A stretch of 28,216 bases of DNA from UBA6065 sp038063975 (GTDB taxonomy: Bacteria; Patescibacteriota; Minisyncoccia; Phycocordibacterales; UBA6065). Shown in pieces: positions 7,018 to 15,144 of the stretch (its first letter is position 1; each line of letters opens with the position of its first letter). The notes beneath the pieces are model-generated. The model ran no database searches. It saw nothing but the letters and a program-made list of their open reading frames with translations, and was not told the DNA's origin. The DNA lies in the NCBI GenBank assembly GCA_038063975.1, contig JBBTTY010000029.1, positions 1 to 28,216 of the forward strand, read 5' to 3'. The position numbers were made by a program, and so were the translations under genes.

Positions 7018-7623
7018 TTATCTGCTATAAAACTCAATCACTTGCCCCAAGTTGAAGAGGTGTTCTGTCGGATTCCACTTCGGCAAACTGGAAACAATGG
7101 CCACCCTCTTGTCTGCATCATATAAAAGCCATACAGGCAAATTTATTTTTTTCATTTTTTCTTCGTAATCTTTAAAAATAGGCTTTTTAAAACTGGCCAA
7201 CCGTATAGCAATTTTGTCTCCCACAGAAACAGTGAAAGAAGGCACATTTGTCCGGTGACCATTTACCGTGACATGACCGTGAGAAACCATCTGGCGGGCA
7301 GAGAGACGGGTAGGAGCCATGCCCGAGCGATAAACTACATTGTCTAGTCTCGTTTCCAAGCGCTCATAGAGAGTTTGAACGGTATTCATCCCTCTTTTGA
7401 TCGCTGATTCTTTGACGTACTTTTTAAACTGACGCTCGAGGATGCCGTAGGTGTAACGCACTTTCTGTTTTTCAAGCATAGCAGTAGCGTATTCGCCTTT
7501 TGGTCGATATGGACCCTTGCCACCCTTGCGTTCAGCACGCAAAGCGAATTTTGGTGTTTGGGTTTTTTCAAATATATTTGCTCCGAGACGACGAGCTATT
7601 TTGTATTTTGGTCCGTTGATCAT
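7018..7623 (-). CDS. rpsD: 30S ribosomal protein S4
   Basis: Primary 16S-binding assembly protein and, in many bacteria, the translational regulator of this operon. It is 201 aa. The S4 RNA-binding fold has LYERLETRLDNVVYRSGMAPTRLSARQMVSHGHVTVNGH, and the C-terminus ends NLGQVIEFYSR. The N-terminal zinc-binding cysteines of some S4 proteins are absent (no Cys). It is flanked by rpsK and rpoA with 5- and 11-nt gaps. Confidence 0.98.
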   Translation of the reverse strand: MINGPKYKIARRLGANIFEKTQTPKFALRAERKGGKGPYRPKGEYATAMLEKQKVRYTYGILERQFKKYVKESAIKRGMNTVQTLYERLETRLDNVVYRSGMAPTRLSARQMVSHGHVTVNGHRTNVPSFTVSVGDKIAIRLASFKKPIFKDYEEKMKKINLPVWLLYDADKRVAIVSSLPKWNPTEHLFNLGQVIEFYSR

Positions 7624-7628
7624 AAATT

Positions 7629-8018
7629 TTAAACGCGTCTAGGTTTTTTAGGGCGAGGACCATTATGCGGTATCGGAGTAACATCTTTGACAGAAGTAAT
7701 ACCGACGCCTTTGGTAATAAAACTCCTGACGACTGATTCACGGCCACTACCCACACCCTTGATGACAACTGAGATTTCTTTCAGTCCCAAGGCCAATCCT
7801 TTGGTAGCCAAAACTTCACCGGCTTTGGCTGCAGCAAAAGGAGTGCCTTTTTTGGCACCCTTGAAACCGAGAGCTCCGGCCGAAGAAGCCGCTAGAGCAT
7901 TACCTTTGGTATCAGTGAGCAGGCACATGGTGTTGTTATAAGTTGATTGTACATAGAGAATACCAGTATCTATTTTCTTATTAGCCTTTTTTTGTTCTAC
8001 GGTTTTATTTTTTGTCAT
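7629..8018 (-). CDS. rpsK: 30S ribosomal protein S11
   Basis: Platform protein of the 30S subunit. It is 129 aa. Typical elements are GILYVQSTYNNTMCLLTDTKGN, SAGALGFKGAKKGTPFAAAKAGE, the VKGVGSGRESVVRSF loop, and the terminus VTPIPHNGPRPKKPRRV. It lies between rpsM (6-nt gap) and rpsD (5-nt gap) in the conserved order. Confidence 0.98.
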   Translation of the reverse strand: MTKNKTVEQKKANKKIDTGILYVQSTYNNTMCLLTDTKGNALAASSAGALGFKGAKKGTPFAAAKAGEVLATKGLALGLKEISVVIKGVGSGRESVVRSFITKGVGITSVKDVTPIPHNGPRPKKPRRV

Positions 8019-8024
8019 ATTATT

Positions 8025-8405
8025 TTATTTCTTTTCAGCCACTTTGCGTCCTGTACCCATGGTCTTTCGAGTGTTTCCACGGCGAGTTCTGGAATTAGTT
8101 TTGGTTCTCTGACCGTTGACGGGCAAACTCCTCACGTGACGTACACCGCGATAGGCTTTTATGTCTTTGAGACGTTTTATATTTCCTGCCACTTCGCGCT
8201 TCAAGTCTCCTTCGAATTTAAATGTTTCCATCGCTTTCTTTATGGCGTTTTCTTCGTCAGCTGTTATTTCCTTGGATTTTCTGTCGAGACTTACTTTAGC
8301 CTCGGTGAGAATTGTTTTGGCGCGCGAACGCCCAACACCATAGAGATAAGTCAGGGCGATTTCTATGCGTTTTTCATCGGGCAGAGTTATACCGAGAATT
8401 CTCAT
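8025..8405 (-). CDS. rpsM: 30S ribosomal protein S13
   Basis: Head protein forming bridges to the 50S subunit and touching P-site tRNA. At 126 aa it starts MRILGITLPDEKRIEIALTYLYGVGRSRA. It contains IKAYRGVRHVRSLPVNGQRTKTNSRTRRG, the universal S13 signature, and ends with a basic tail. No Shine-Dalgarno sequence is visible. A strong TATAAT lies about 40 nt upstream, so the rpsM-to-rpsI group may be transcribed separately from infA-rpmJ. Confidence 0.98.
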   Translation of the reverse strand: MRILGITLPDEKRIEIALTYLYGVGRSRAKTILTEAKVSLDRKSKEITADEENAIKKAMETFKFEGDLKREVAGNIKRLKDIKAYRGVRHVRSLPVNGQRTKTNSRTRRGNTRKTMGTGRKVAEKK

Positions 8406-8446
8406 TGGAATATGTGATTTTCAGATTAAAAAACCGAAATAATAAT

Positions 8447-8452
8447 ATTATA
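8447..8452 (-). promoter_or_regulatory. Candidate -10 box (TATAAT) for the rpsM-rpsI transcript
   Basis: A perfect TATAAT on the minus strand, preceded by TTG. It would start RNA near 8440, giving a leader of about 35 nt before rpsM. The -35 region is only T-rich. Its place after the hairpin at 8480-8493 fits re-initiation after termination of infA-rpmJ. Confidence 0.45.
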
Positions 8453-8470
8453 CAATTGTATCGTAACAAC

Positions 8471-8493
8471 AAAAAAAGAATCTCCCGAGAGAT
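8471..8493 (-). terminator. Short hairpin with U-run between rpmJ and rpsM
   Basis: Minus strand: ATCTC-TCGG-GAGAT (8480-8493), a 5-bp stem with a TCGG tetraloop, followed by TTTTTTT. It is a weak but clear intrinsic terminator. It could end the infA-rpmJ mRNA or act as an attenuator for the promoter just upstream (8502-8530). Confidence 0.5.
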
Positions 8494-8501
8494 GAGTTTC
8501 T

Positions 8502-8530
8502 ATCCTAGCACACAAAGTTTTATCTGTAAA
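8502..8530 (-). promoter_or_regulatory. Candidate promoter upstream of the leader hairpin
   Basis: Minus strand: TTTACA (8525-8530), a 17-nt spacer ending in TGC, then TAGGAT (8502-8507), an extended -10. RNA would begin near 8495, right at the hairpin with its U-run, so the predicted first product is a very short leader. Confidence 0.4.
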
Positions 8531-8569
8531 CAGGTAAGTCAAAATGAGCTTAAATGAGCCTATTGGGGG

Positions 8570-8686
8570 TTATCCCTGCCTCTGCTTGTGACGAGCATTA
8601 GATTTGCAAATTATATATACATAGCCTTTTCTGCGGACTACCAAGCATTTCGCACACTTCTTTTTTACAGACGATTTGACTCTCAT
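8570..8686 (-). CDS. rpmJ: 50S ribosomal protein L36
   Basis: Small zinc-ribbon protein of the large subunit; 38 aa, the usual bacterial length. The protein starts MRVKSSVKKKCAKC and ends ARHKQRQG, matching the family's HKQRQG terminus. The zinc ligands are Cys11, Cys14, Cys27 and His33, so this is the zinc-binding form. It lies between infA and rpsM as in many bacteria. It was found by translating the interval by eye. Confidence 0.97.
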   Translation of the reverse strand: MRVKSSVKKKCAKCLVVRRKGYVYIICKSNARHKQRQG

Positions 8687-8713
8687 GATTTTATTTTGCC
8701 AAATAATTGACAG

Positions 8714-8923
8714 CTACATTCTCTGAATAATTCTGCCCTTACCGCCATATGGTTCAAGTTCGATCTTTACCTTATCGCCAACCAACACACGAATGCGGTT
8801 CATTCTCATTTTTCCGGCGAGATACGTCAGTATTTCATTACCGTCTTCGAGTTTTACCCGAAAAAAAGTGTTTGGCAGAGCTTCCGTCACTGTGCCATTT
8901 ACGCTGGGTTTTGGTTCCTTCAT
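8714..8923 (-). CDS. infA: Translation initiation factor IF-1
   Basis: OB-fold protein that blocks the A site during initiation. It is 69 aa. The protein reads NGTVTEALPNTFFRVKLEDG, then LAGKMRMNRIRVLVGDKVKIEL and EPYGGKGRIIQR, matching the canonical G-x-V-x-E-x-LPNxxFRVxL and GKMRxxxIRxxxGDxV patterns. The N-terminus is a few residues different from the usual MAKE. It is the first gene of the ribosomal run, 27 nt before rpmJ. It begins just after a terminator, so a promoter in 8924-8957 is expected (TATAGA lies 10 nt before the ATG). Confidence 0.98.
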   Translation of the reverse strand: MKEPKPSVNGTVTEALPNTFFRVKLEDGNEILTYLAGKMRMNRIRVLVGDKVKIELEPYGGKGRIIQRM

Positions 8924-8949
8924 GTAGTGACGTTCTATAGAATAAGCTA

Positions 8950-8994
8950 AATAAATAAAAAAGTAAAGTAGAGAAAGATATTTTTTACTTTACT
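8950..8994 (-). terminator. AT-rich intrinsic terminator after the baseplate-J-like gene
   Basis: Minus strand: AGTAAAGTA (8986-8994) pairs with TACTTTACT (8962-8970) over a 15-nt loop, followed by TTTTTTATTTATTT. The stem includes the stop codon of the upstream gene (8990-8992). The low GC of the stem lowers confidence. Confidence 0.55.
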
Positions 8995-10363
8995 CTGTTT
9001 TCTTTATGGTAATATTTTCTACCTTATTTGGAAAAGAGCCACGCCAGAAGGGACGAATGGAGATGTCCGCCTTTTCTATCATAGGAAATTTTTGGAGAAT
9101 GGAAATCACTAGATTGCGATTGGCATCTCGTAAAGCCTCTTTGAGCAACATTTCGTCATATATCCATTCAAACGCCGGTGTGCCAGAGAGAGAAAAAACG
9201 ATGCTTTGATTTGTGGCTGGGCGGAAATCCGATTTAGGAATAAAGAAAATACTTTGAGGGTCTTTTATTGTAACCGCATCGCCTTGGTATCCTTTTATAA
9301 CTTTGGCGGCAAGATATGAACTGAATGTTTTTTTGTCAAAGACTGTCGCCGAGAGCGTGCCTTCTATTTTGACCAGTACGAGAGAACCCGACACTGGTTC
9401 TTCTGGCAGAGATATAAAGTCTATGGTAAAACTCTTGTCAAAAAAGAGTTGGTCGTCCGTTGTACTCTTTTTCACTTCTTCGAGGAGGGCAATACGCAAT
9501 TTTGATCGAATGCTCTCTTCGGCCTTCTTATAATCAGCGAGAACTACCACCTTTTTCTTTCCAGAAAATCCACCGTCAAGCGCATTTTTGGATCTGGCAT
9601 AGAAAGCGGTATACCGCGGGTCTCCTTTGAATCCCGGAATAGTAAAATCTTTGAGACCGACATTGTACTTATCACCAGATTCATCAGCAGTAACTATGGC
9701 TTCGATACTGCCCGGTGTAGAGCCGGATTTGCCCGGTACGGTGACAGAATCATTTATGCGATATATGAGGCCTTCTGGTGTTTCGAATCTGGTATTTTTA
9801 ATCAACCTTTGGGAAGTGGAATTATAATTGTTGTAAATCATCACTGTACCGGTCGCTTTTTTGTTGACTATTTCTTCGCTTGACGCTTTTACCGTTTCAG
9901 TCAATATTTGTTTTACTGTCATAGTCTCAAAAGCCAGTTCGCCTTTGCTGGCTGATTTTTTGGCCACATAATCACCACTGATGTTTGCCGCTATAATTTT
10001 CGGCGAAACCAAAACAGAAGCGCCGTGAAAAACCGTAGAAACTACTACCGCCAAGCCGATGACACTCAGGATAGAGAGACCTATCCATAATCTCTTTCTT
10101 TTTTTGCCTCCCTTCCTACCCAATGTATGATGTATCTCGAATTCGGCACGGGCTTTACGCAAGGCTTCAATATGAGATTGCTCTTTTTCGAGATGAGACT
10201 CTTCTCTCTCGAGTTTGCGTTCTAATTTTTCTACCTTTTCGTAGACTTTTTTTATGGGTACGGTGATAGATTCGTCTCGGCGTACTCTAGTTGGAGAAAT
10301 CGGAACATTCCTGATTGAACGACCTCCCTTCGGCACTATATCTTGCATGAAATTACGTGGCAT
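8990..10363 (-). CDS. Single-pass membrane protein with coiled coil and baseplate-J-like domain
   Basis: 457 aa. Order: a basic N-terminus; a charged coiled coil around residues 38-75 (VYEKVEKLERKLEREESHLE); a Lys/Arg-rich stop-transfer signal; one membrane helix near residues 92-113 (LWIGLSILSVIGLAVVVSTV); then a large beta-rich extracytoplasmic part. That part has NNYNSTSQRLIKNTRFETPEG, VTVPGKSGSTPGSIEAIV and a GFKGDPRY segment. The RFETPEG...VPGxxxPGSIEA pattern resembles baseplate J/gp47-type domains as annotated in many Patescibacteria; I infer this from memory of the pattern, without a search. It is paired with the PilM/FtsA-like gene (22-nt gap), an arrangement recalling PilM plus a membrane partner. 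The function is unknown. Confidence 0.8.
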   Translation of the reverse strand: MPRNFMQDIVPKGGRSIRNVPISPTRVRRDESITVPIKKVYEKVEKLERKLEREESHLEKEQSHIEALRKARAEFEIHHTLGRKGGKKRKRLWIGLSILSVIGLAVVVSTVFHGASVLVSPKIIAANISGDYVAKKSASKGELAFETMTVKQILTETVKASSEEIVNKKATGTVMIYNNYNSTSQRLIKNTRFETPEGLIYRINDSVTVPGKSGSTPGSIEAIVTADESGDKYNVGLKDFTIPGFKGDPRYTAFYARSKNALDGGFSGKKKVVVLADYKKAEESIRSKLRIALLEEVKKSTTDDQLFFDKSFTIDFISLPEEPVSGSLVLVKIEGTLSATVFDKKTFSSYLAAKVIKGYQGDAVTIKDPQSIFFIPKSDFRPATNQSIVFSLSGTPAFEWIYDEMLLKEALRDANRNLVISILQKFPMIEKADISIRPFWRGSFPNKVENITIKKTE

Positions 10364-10385
10364 ATTATTTGTATGGAATTATACT

Positions 10386-11543
10386 CTACTTTTTTTCCAA
10401 TTCATAGACACGTTCCGCAAAAGCAGAAATGAGAACGATTGGGGTATCTAGTAGAGTCACATTAAATGCTGTATCTGTGATGTTGGAATTATTTGTCATA
10501 TCAGTCTCCAGGGCTTTTACGAAAAGATCTGTCAATTCTCCATCCATTATGAGAAACAGTTTTTGAGGCAAAAACATACTGTTCTCCAATTTTTCCAAAA
10601 CCGCACGCAAGCTAACAACCCATTCATTCATAAAGCGGGAAATAACTATTTCTGATCTATCCCCAGAGACAATTTTCGCATGATCTTTCATATATAAATT
10701 CAAAAAAGAAAAAGTTTCTTCTTTTGTCATATTCAAATTCTCGGCAATTTTACGAATGACATTATTTTGTCCCGAAGGAAAACTAGCGGATGCCATTATG
10801 AGCCCGTCCTCTATGACAGAAACGTCCGATATCTCCCCGCCGATTCGGATATGAATAAAGTCGTTTTCTTTTGGAAATGCATCACGAATAGCACTATATG
10901 CTATGAGAGAAAAGGTATAGGCTTTTATATTTTTTGAAGTATGGCTAACGTGACATACTTCCATAGTTTTATCCAAAACCAACTTTGGCACGATGCCACT
11001 GAAATATGATATGTCCGCTTCTCTGGCTCTTTTGTCAAAAGGATCTCTCACGTCATATCCATTGAGACGTGTTTGGATAATTCTACGCTCGATAACTGAT
11101 AGAACTGCCGGAGAAACTCTCCGTGTCACAATAGCTTCTTTTTTAAATTTCTCTTCTTCATCGAGCATGAGATTATTCAGAAGTTCATGCGTAAAAACAA
11201 AAGGCTCATTTCTTTTTATAGACAGAGTTTTAGTTTGAGTGGCCGACCACGGTGAAGCAAAAGAATAAAAAATCCGGCCTATTTTCACATGCCGAAATTC
11301 ACTGCCTGTGAGATGCGTGACGCCTTGTTTTATAATATCCCCATACACTTTCTTCAAAACTTCTATCATATCCCGAAAAAGCCTATCTGGATCAATTGTC
11401 GTTTGGTATGGAATTACTTCTCGGATAGAGTGAATTACGCGTGCAGGTTCATTTCGAGCGAGCCTCACCAGACCAGCCCCAACTGATGACGAAGCTATAT
11501 CAAAAATCAACGCCAACTCCGATTTTGGAGAAAAGAAGGACAT
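10386..11543 (-). CDS. PilM/FtsA-like actin-fold ATPase
   Basis: About 385 aa from the ATG at 11543. Actin-family nucleotide-binding elements are visible: phosphate-1 FDIASSSVGAGLVRL near the N-terminus, phosphate-2 IHIRIGGEISDVSVIEDG in the middle, and an adenosine-type segment LFLIMDGELTDLFVKAL. These suggest an FtsA/PilM-type cytoplasmic ATPase that docks on a membrane partner. The partner is probably the adjacent coiled-coil membrane protein. I chose 11543 over a TTG 21 nt upstream because a TATAAT box ends 6 nt before the ATG and would remove the upstream start from the transcript. Sequence divergence is high, so calling it PilM or FtsA outright would be too strong. Confidence 0.75.
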   Translation of the reverse strand: MSFFSPKSELALIFDIASSSVGAGLVRLARNEPARVIHSIREVIPYQTTIDPDRLFRDMIEVLKKVYGDIIKQGVTHLTGSEFRHVKIGRIFYSFASPWSATQTKTLSIKRNEPFVFTHELLNNLMLDEEEKFKKEAIVTRRVSPAVLSVIERRIIQTRLNGYDVRDPFDKRAREADISYFSGIVPKLVLDKTMEVCHVSHTSKNIKAYTFSLIAYSAIRDAFPKENDFIHIRIGGEISDVSVIEDGLIMASASFPSGQNNVIRKIAENLNMTKEETFSFLNLYMKDHAKIVSGDRSEIVISRFMNEWVVSLRAVLEKLENSMFLPQKLFLIMDGELTDLFVKALETDMTNNSNITDTAFNVTLLDTPIVLISAFAERVYELEKK

Positions 11544-11549
11544 AGATGT

Positions 11550-11577
11550 ATTATACAAAAACAAAGAACTATGACAA
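11550..11577 (-). promoter_or_regulatory. Leaderless-type promoter of the PilM-like gene
   Basis: Minus strand: TTGTCA (11572-11577), a 16-nt spacer, TATAAT (11550-11555), then 6 nt to the ATG. The expected transcript start is at or beside the A of the start codon. The -35 lies across the alaS stop codon (11569-11571). Confidence 0.6.
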
Positions 11578-13353
11578 ATTTGTCAATATCGCTTTTATAC
11601 GTCTCACCCCCGCTGAAACAGCCTCTTCTTTTTGGATTTTGAAAGTGCCCAAAGTGCCTATATTTTCCACATGTGGCCCACCACAAAATTCTTTGGAAAA
11701 TGCTTTATCGAGAGAGTTCCCGATATAGTAGATAGAAACGATATCACCGTATTTGTCGCCAAAGAAGTGGAGAGCGCCAATTTTTTCGGCCTCTGCTTTT
11801 GAAAGCTCGACTCTGTGGACTGGTAACTTCGCTTTGATTTTTGCATTGATGATATCCTCTACCATCTTTTTTTCTTCATCTGTCATTTTTGCCATATGAG
11901 TGAAATCGAAACGCAAGCGTTCAGACGTGATATTTGAACCTTTTTGGGAAACATGATTACCTAGCACTTTGCGCAGAGCCTGGTGCAAGAGATGTGTCGC
12001 TGTATGATATTTTACAGAGATTTCAGATGTATCACCTAAACCACCCTTGAATTTCTGTTCTGCTCCAGCTCGCGATAAGTCTTGGTGCTTTTTAAATTCC
12101 GAATCAAAGTCTTTCTTGTCAACTTTCAAGCCTTTGGCTAGAGCTAGCTCGACTGTGAGATCAATCGGAAAGCCATAGCTTGAAAACAAAGTGAAAGCCT
12201 CCGAGCCAGAAATATCTTTTTTTGCTATTTTTTCAAATTCTTTCATGCCATGATCTAGAGCATTGGCAAATTTGTCGGCTTCTTTCGATATTTCGTCAAT
12301 AATACGAATTTTTTGTTCAAGAATGTTATTGTAAGTTAAACCATAATCTCTCACAAAGAGATCAACAAAATTTTCAATAGTTTTTCGATCGAGTTTTTTT
12401 GTATCGGTGGCAAAAACCATACGACGAATGATGCGGCGTAGAACGTAACCTCGATCAGTATTGGCCGGTGAAACGCCATCAGAAATCAGAAAGACCGTTG
12501 TACGAATATGGTCAGAAATAATTCTCTGACGCTTGAGATCGCTCGCAAGTGTTTTAGAAACAGCCATGATAGGCGCAAAAATATCAGTATCGAACACATT
12601 TGATTTTCCTTGAAGTACCGTGCAAACACGCTCAAAGCCTGAACCAGTGTCTACATTCTTCTTTTTCAGTTTGCTTATTACTTTGTCGTCTTTTTTTATG
12701 AATTCCATAAAGACATCGTTCCAGATTTCGACGATTTTCTGATCTTTTTCGGCTTTTAAAAATTGTTCTTTTGTCATACTTTTGTCGAGTGAACCAGTGA
12801 GATCATAAAACATCTCTGTATCAGGACCACACGGACCGTCTGGACCTGGCTGCCACCAATTTTTCTCCGCAGGCATGAAATATACACGCTCGCCAGCGAC
12901 ACCGTTCTTTTTGAAAATTTTTCTCCATATATCAGCCGACTCGAGATCGCGCGGGGCATTTTTGTCGCCTTCAAAGCAAGTAACATAGAGACGTCTTGGA
13001 TCGAGACTGAAGCCTTCTTTTTTATCAGTCAAAAGTTCAAAGCTCCATCCGATAGCTTCTTTTTTGAAATAATCACCGAGAGACCAGTTGCCCATCATCT
13101 CAAAAAAAGTGAGATGAGTGTTGTCGCCGACATCATCTATGTCGTTGGTGCGAACGCATTTTTGAAAATTGACCAAGCGTTTTCCGGCAGGATGTTTTTC
13201 ACCGAGGAGGTATGGCACCAGAGGCTGCATGCCGGCCGTATTGAAAAGCACCGTCGGATCGTTTTCTGGCACGAGACTAGCGGAAGGAATGATCGTATGC
13301 TCTCTCTCGCGAAAAAATTGAAGGAATCGTTTGCGTACTTCAGATGATGTCAT
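11569..13353 (-). CDS. alaS: Alanine-tRNA ligase, short form without C-terminal domain
   Basis: Charges tRNA-Ala. It is 594 aa against about 875 in E. coli. The class-II catalytic domain is intact (VLFNTAGMQPLVPYLLGEKHP; NTHLTFFEMMGNWSLGDYFK), as is the tRNA-recognition part. The editing domain has its zinc-ligand motifs HTATH (450-454) and CGGPH (557-561). The protein stops just after GVRRIKAIL, so the C-terminal oligomerisation/tRNA-elbow domain is missing. No frameshift remnant is visible and another gene follows within 26 nt, so the short form is native. This form is known in reduced genomes. It has a well-formed promoter 6 nt before the ATG. Confidence 0.97.
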   Translation of the reverse strand: MTSSEVRKRFLQFFREREHTIIPSASLVPENDPTVLFNTAGMQPLVPYLLGEKHPAGKRLVNFQKCVRTNDIDDVGDNTHLTFFEMMGNWSLGDYFKKEAIGWSFELLTDKKEGFSLDPRRLYVTCFEGDKNAPRDLESADIWRKIFKKNGVAGERVYFMPAEKNWWQPGPDGPCGPDTEMFYDLTGSLDKSMTKEQFLKAEKDQKIVEIWNDVFMEFIKKDDKVISKLKKKNVDTGSGFERVCTVLQGKSNVFDTDIFAPIMAVSKTLASDLKRQRIISDHIRTTVFLISDGVSPANTDRGYVLRRIIRRMVFATDTKKLDRKTIENFVDLFVRDYGLTYNNILEQKIRIIDEISKEADKFANALDHGMKEFEKIAKKDISGSEAFTLFSSYGFPIDLTVELALAKGLKVDKKDFDSEFKKHQDLSRAGAEQKFKGGLGDTSEISVKYHTATHLLHQALRKVLGNHVSQKGSNITSERLRFDFTHMAKMTDEEKKMVEDIINAKIKAKLPVHRVELSKAEAEKIGALHFFGDKYGDIVSIYYIGNSLDKAFSKEFCGGPHVENIGTLGTFKIQKEEAVSAGVRRIKAILTNLS

Positions 13354-13359
13354 AGGCCT

Positions 13360-13388
13360 AATTTACACGTTTTGAGTCAGTTTCTCAA
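13360..13388 (-). promoter_or_regulatory. Leaderless-type promoter of alaS
   Basis: Minus strand: TTGAGA (13383-13388), a 17-nt spacer, TAAATT (13360-13365), then 6 nt to the ATG at 13353. The whole promoter lies in the last codons of pepF and the 9-nt gap. Confidence 0.55.
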
Positions 13389-15120
13389 GCTTTTCAATAT
13401 CTCTTTCTATGCTTTTAAGTCCTTTCTCCCAGAAGTCAGATCTAGTCACGTCTACGCCAATTGATTTGAAGATATTTTCAGGGGTGTCACTGCCACCTGC
13501 GGAGAGAAATTTTTTGATTTTGGCGAGATATGTTTTGTCCTCTTTATACCGCATATAAAGCGCTCTGGAAATGAGTTGGCCAAAAGCGTAGGAATAAACA
13601 TAGAAAAAACGTCTGATATGACTCCAACTGACAAAGAGATTGCCGTCAATTTCCCTCATATGAACAACAGGTCCGAGGTACGCAGACATGTGTTTATTGA
13701 GAAGTGCGCGAATCTCTGTTTTGGACATACCTCCTTTTTCGCGAATCGTATTATGGAGTTCATTCTCAAAATTAAAGCAGGCTATCTGACGGAAAATGGT
13801 ATGAATATCATCGTTTATTCTCTTGTGCAAAGCGATGATTTTTTCTTCTTTTGAAAGTTTTTCAAAAATAGCATCAAAAACAAAAGTTTCAAAGAGGGTA
13901 CTCGCCACTTCAGCAGTTGATGTTGAATAGTTTTCATACAGAGGTGTCTGGGATTTAGAAAGCTCTGTATGAATAGCGTGGCCCATTTCATGGGCAAAAG
14001 TCATGACTTGATCCATAGTGTTCGTATAATTTAGCAAAACAAAAGTCGGAGCGTTTATGTTGCCTGAACAGTACGCCCCGCCAGTTTTGCCCACTTTTGG
14101 ATAGACATCTATTTGGCCTTTCTCCAAAAAACTCTCGAGAATAGAGAGATACTGCGGATCGAGAGAACCAAAAACATTTTTGAGAATTTTGACAGCCTCG
14201 TCAAATTTTATTTGTTTTACATTTTTGCCTATGCCGACTGCCCTGTCAGAATATTCCAAATACGGAAGAGCGAGCAGTCGAGCTTTGAGAGCATAGAATT
14301 TATGGCTTATGGGAAAGTTTTTAGTGACGACATCAACCAAAGCTAAAACGCTCTTTCGATTATTCTGGTAACCCAAGATTGTAGCGTCATAAGGCTTTTC
14401 AAAACCTCGAAGTCCGTCATTTATCTTTTTATCTGTGACAATGGCATTTATTTCACTTTCGGCCACATCAGAGAGAGTTTCAAGTTTTTTCACAACCAAT
14501 CTGTGAAGCTCTCTACGTGGATTCATTGGTAAATCAGCGATTTTTCCCATTGCCTCTGGTAGAGGTAATGTTTTGCCGTGAAATGTTATGGTCGTCTGGC
14601 CAAGAAGTTTTTCCGTGGACATGATCCACTGCTGATATGCCGGAATTGATTTTAGGCCAAGAATTTTTTCTTCGGCTTCTGATAAATCGTATTTCGCTTT
14701 CTGAAAGATAAGTTTTAAATAATACCGAAAGTGTTCAAGCTTTTTACTCTTCAAAAATTTCTTCTGAATCTTGGTTGAGATTTTGGCGAGAGAAAGTTCA
14801 AAAAAAACGATTTTGTGATCATTTTTTGCGAATCTTTCCATTAGTTGCGTGGCTTTTGACCGAGCGACGACATCGCCAGAGTCGATGTCTTGCTTGTAGT
14901 GGAAATATGAAAGAGGTTTTGTCAGAGGTAGTTTTTTAAACAATGATTCGAAATCAAAAAGCGTTTTTGCCAGTTTTGTCTCACTTTTTAAGTAATCAGT
15001 TTTGTTTCTATATTTTTTCTCAAATATCAAATATACGCTCTCTATAGATTTCATATCTCTCTCTATAGCCGGATCGTTATGACCATTGTATAAAAGTCCG
15101 AGGTTCCAGAATGTTTTCAT
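13363..15120 (-). CDS. pepF: Oligoendopeptidase F family metallopeptidase (M3)
   Basis: Cytoplasmic zinc peptidase that degrades short peptides. At 585 aa it is the typical length. The zinc-binding motif is HEMGH at residues 377-381 in FAHEMGHAIHTELS. The third zinc ligand is in the downstream segment ENYSTSTAEVASTLFETFVF (family position E). The C-terminus contains HMREIDGNLFVSWSHIRRFFYVYSYAFGQLISRALY, typical of PepF. The N-terminal half is helical, as in the M3 fold. There is no signal peptide. It lies between udg and alaS with short gaps. Confidence 0.95.
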   Translation of the reverse strand: MKTFWNLGLLYNGHNDPAIERDMKSIESVYLIFEKKYRNKTDYLKSETKLAKTLFDFESLFKKLPLTKPLSYFHYKQDIDSGDVVARSKATQLMERFAKNDHKIVFFELSLAKISTKIQKKFLKSKKLEHFRYYLKLIFQKAKYDLSEAEEKILGLKSIPAYQQWIMSTEKLLGQTTITFHGKTLPLPEAMGKIADLPMNPRRELHRLVVKKLETLSDVAESEINAIVTDKKINDGLRGFEKPYDATILGYQNNRKSVLALVDVVTKNFPISHKFYALKARLLALPYLEYSDRAVGIGKNVKQIKFDEAVKILKNVFGSLDPQYLSILESFLEKGQIDVYPKVGKTGGAYCSGNINAPTFVLLNYTNTMDQVMTFAHEMGHAIHTELSKSQTPLYENYSTSTAEVASTLFETFVFDAIFEKLSKEEKIIALHKRINDDIHTIFRQIACFNFENELHNTIREKGGMSKTEIRALLNKHMSAYLGPVVHMREIDGNLFVSWSHIRRFFYVYSYAFGQLISRALYMRYKEDKTYLAKIKKFLSAGGSDTPENIFKSIGVDVTRSDFWEKGLKSIERDIEKLEKLTQNV

Positions 15121-15144
15121 TTTTGTTTCTTTATATTGTTATTT

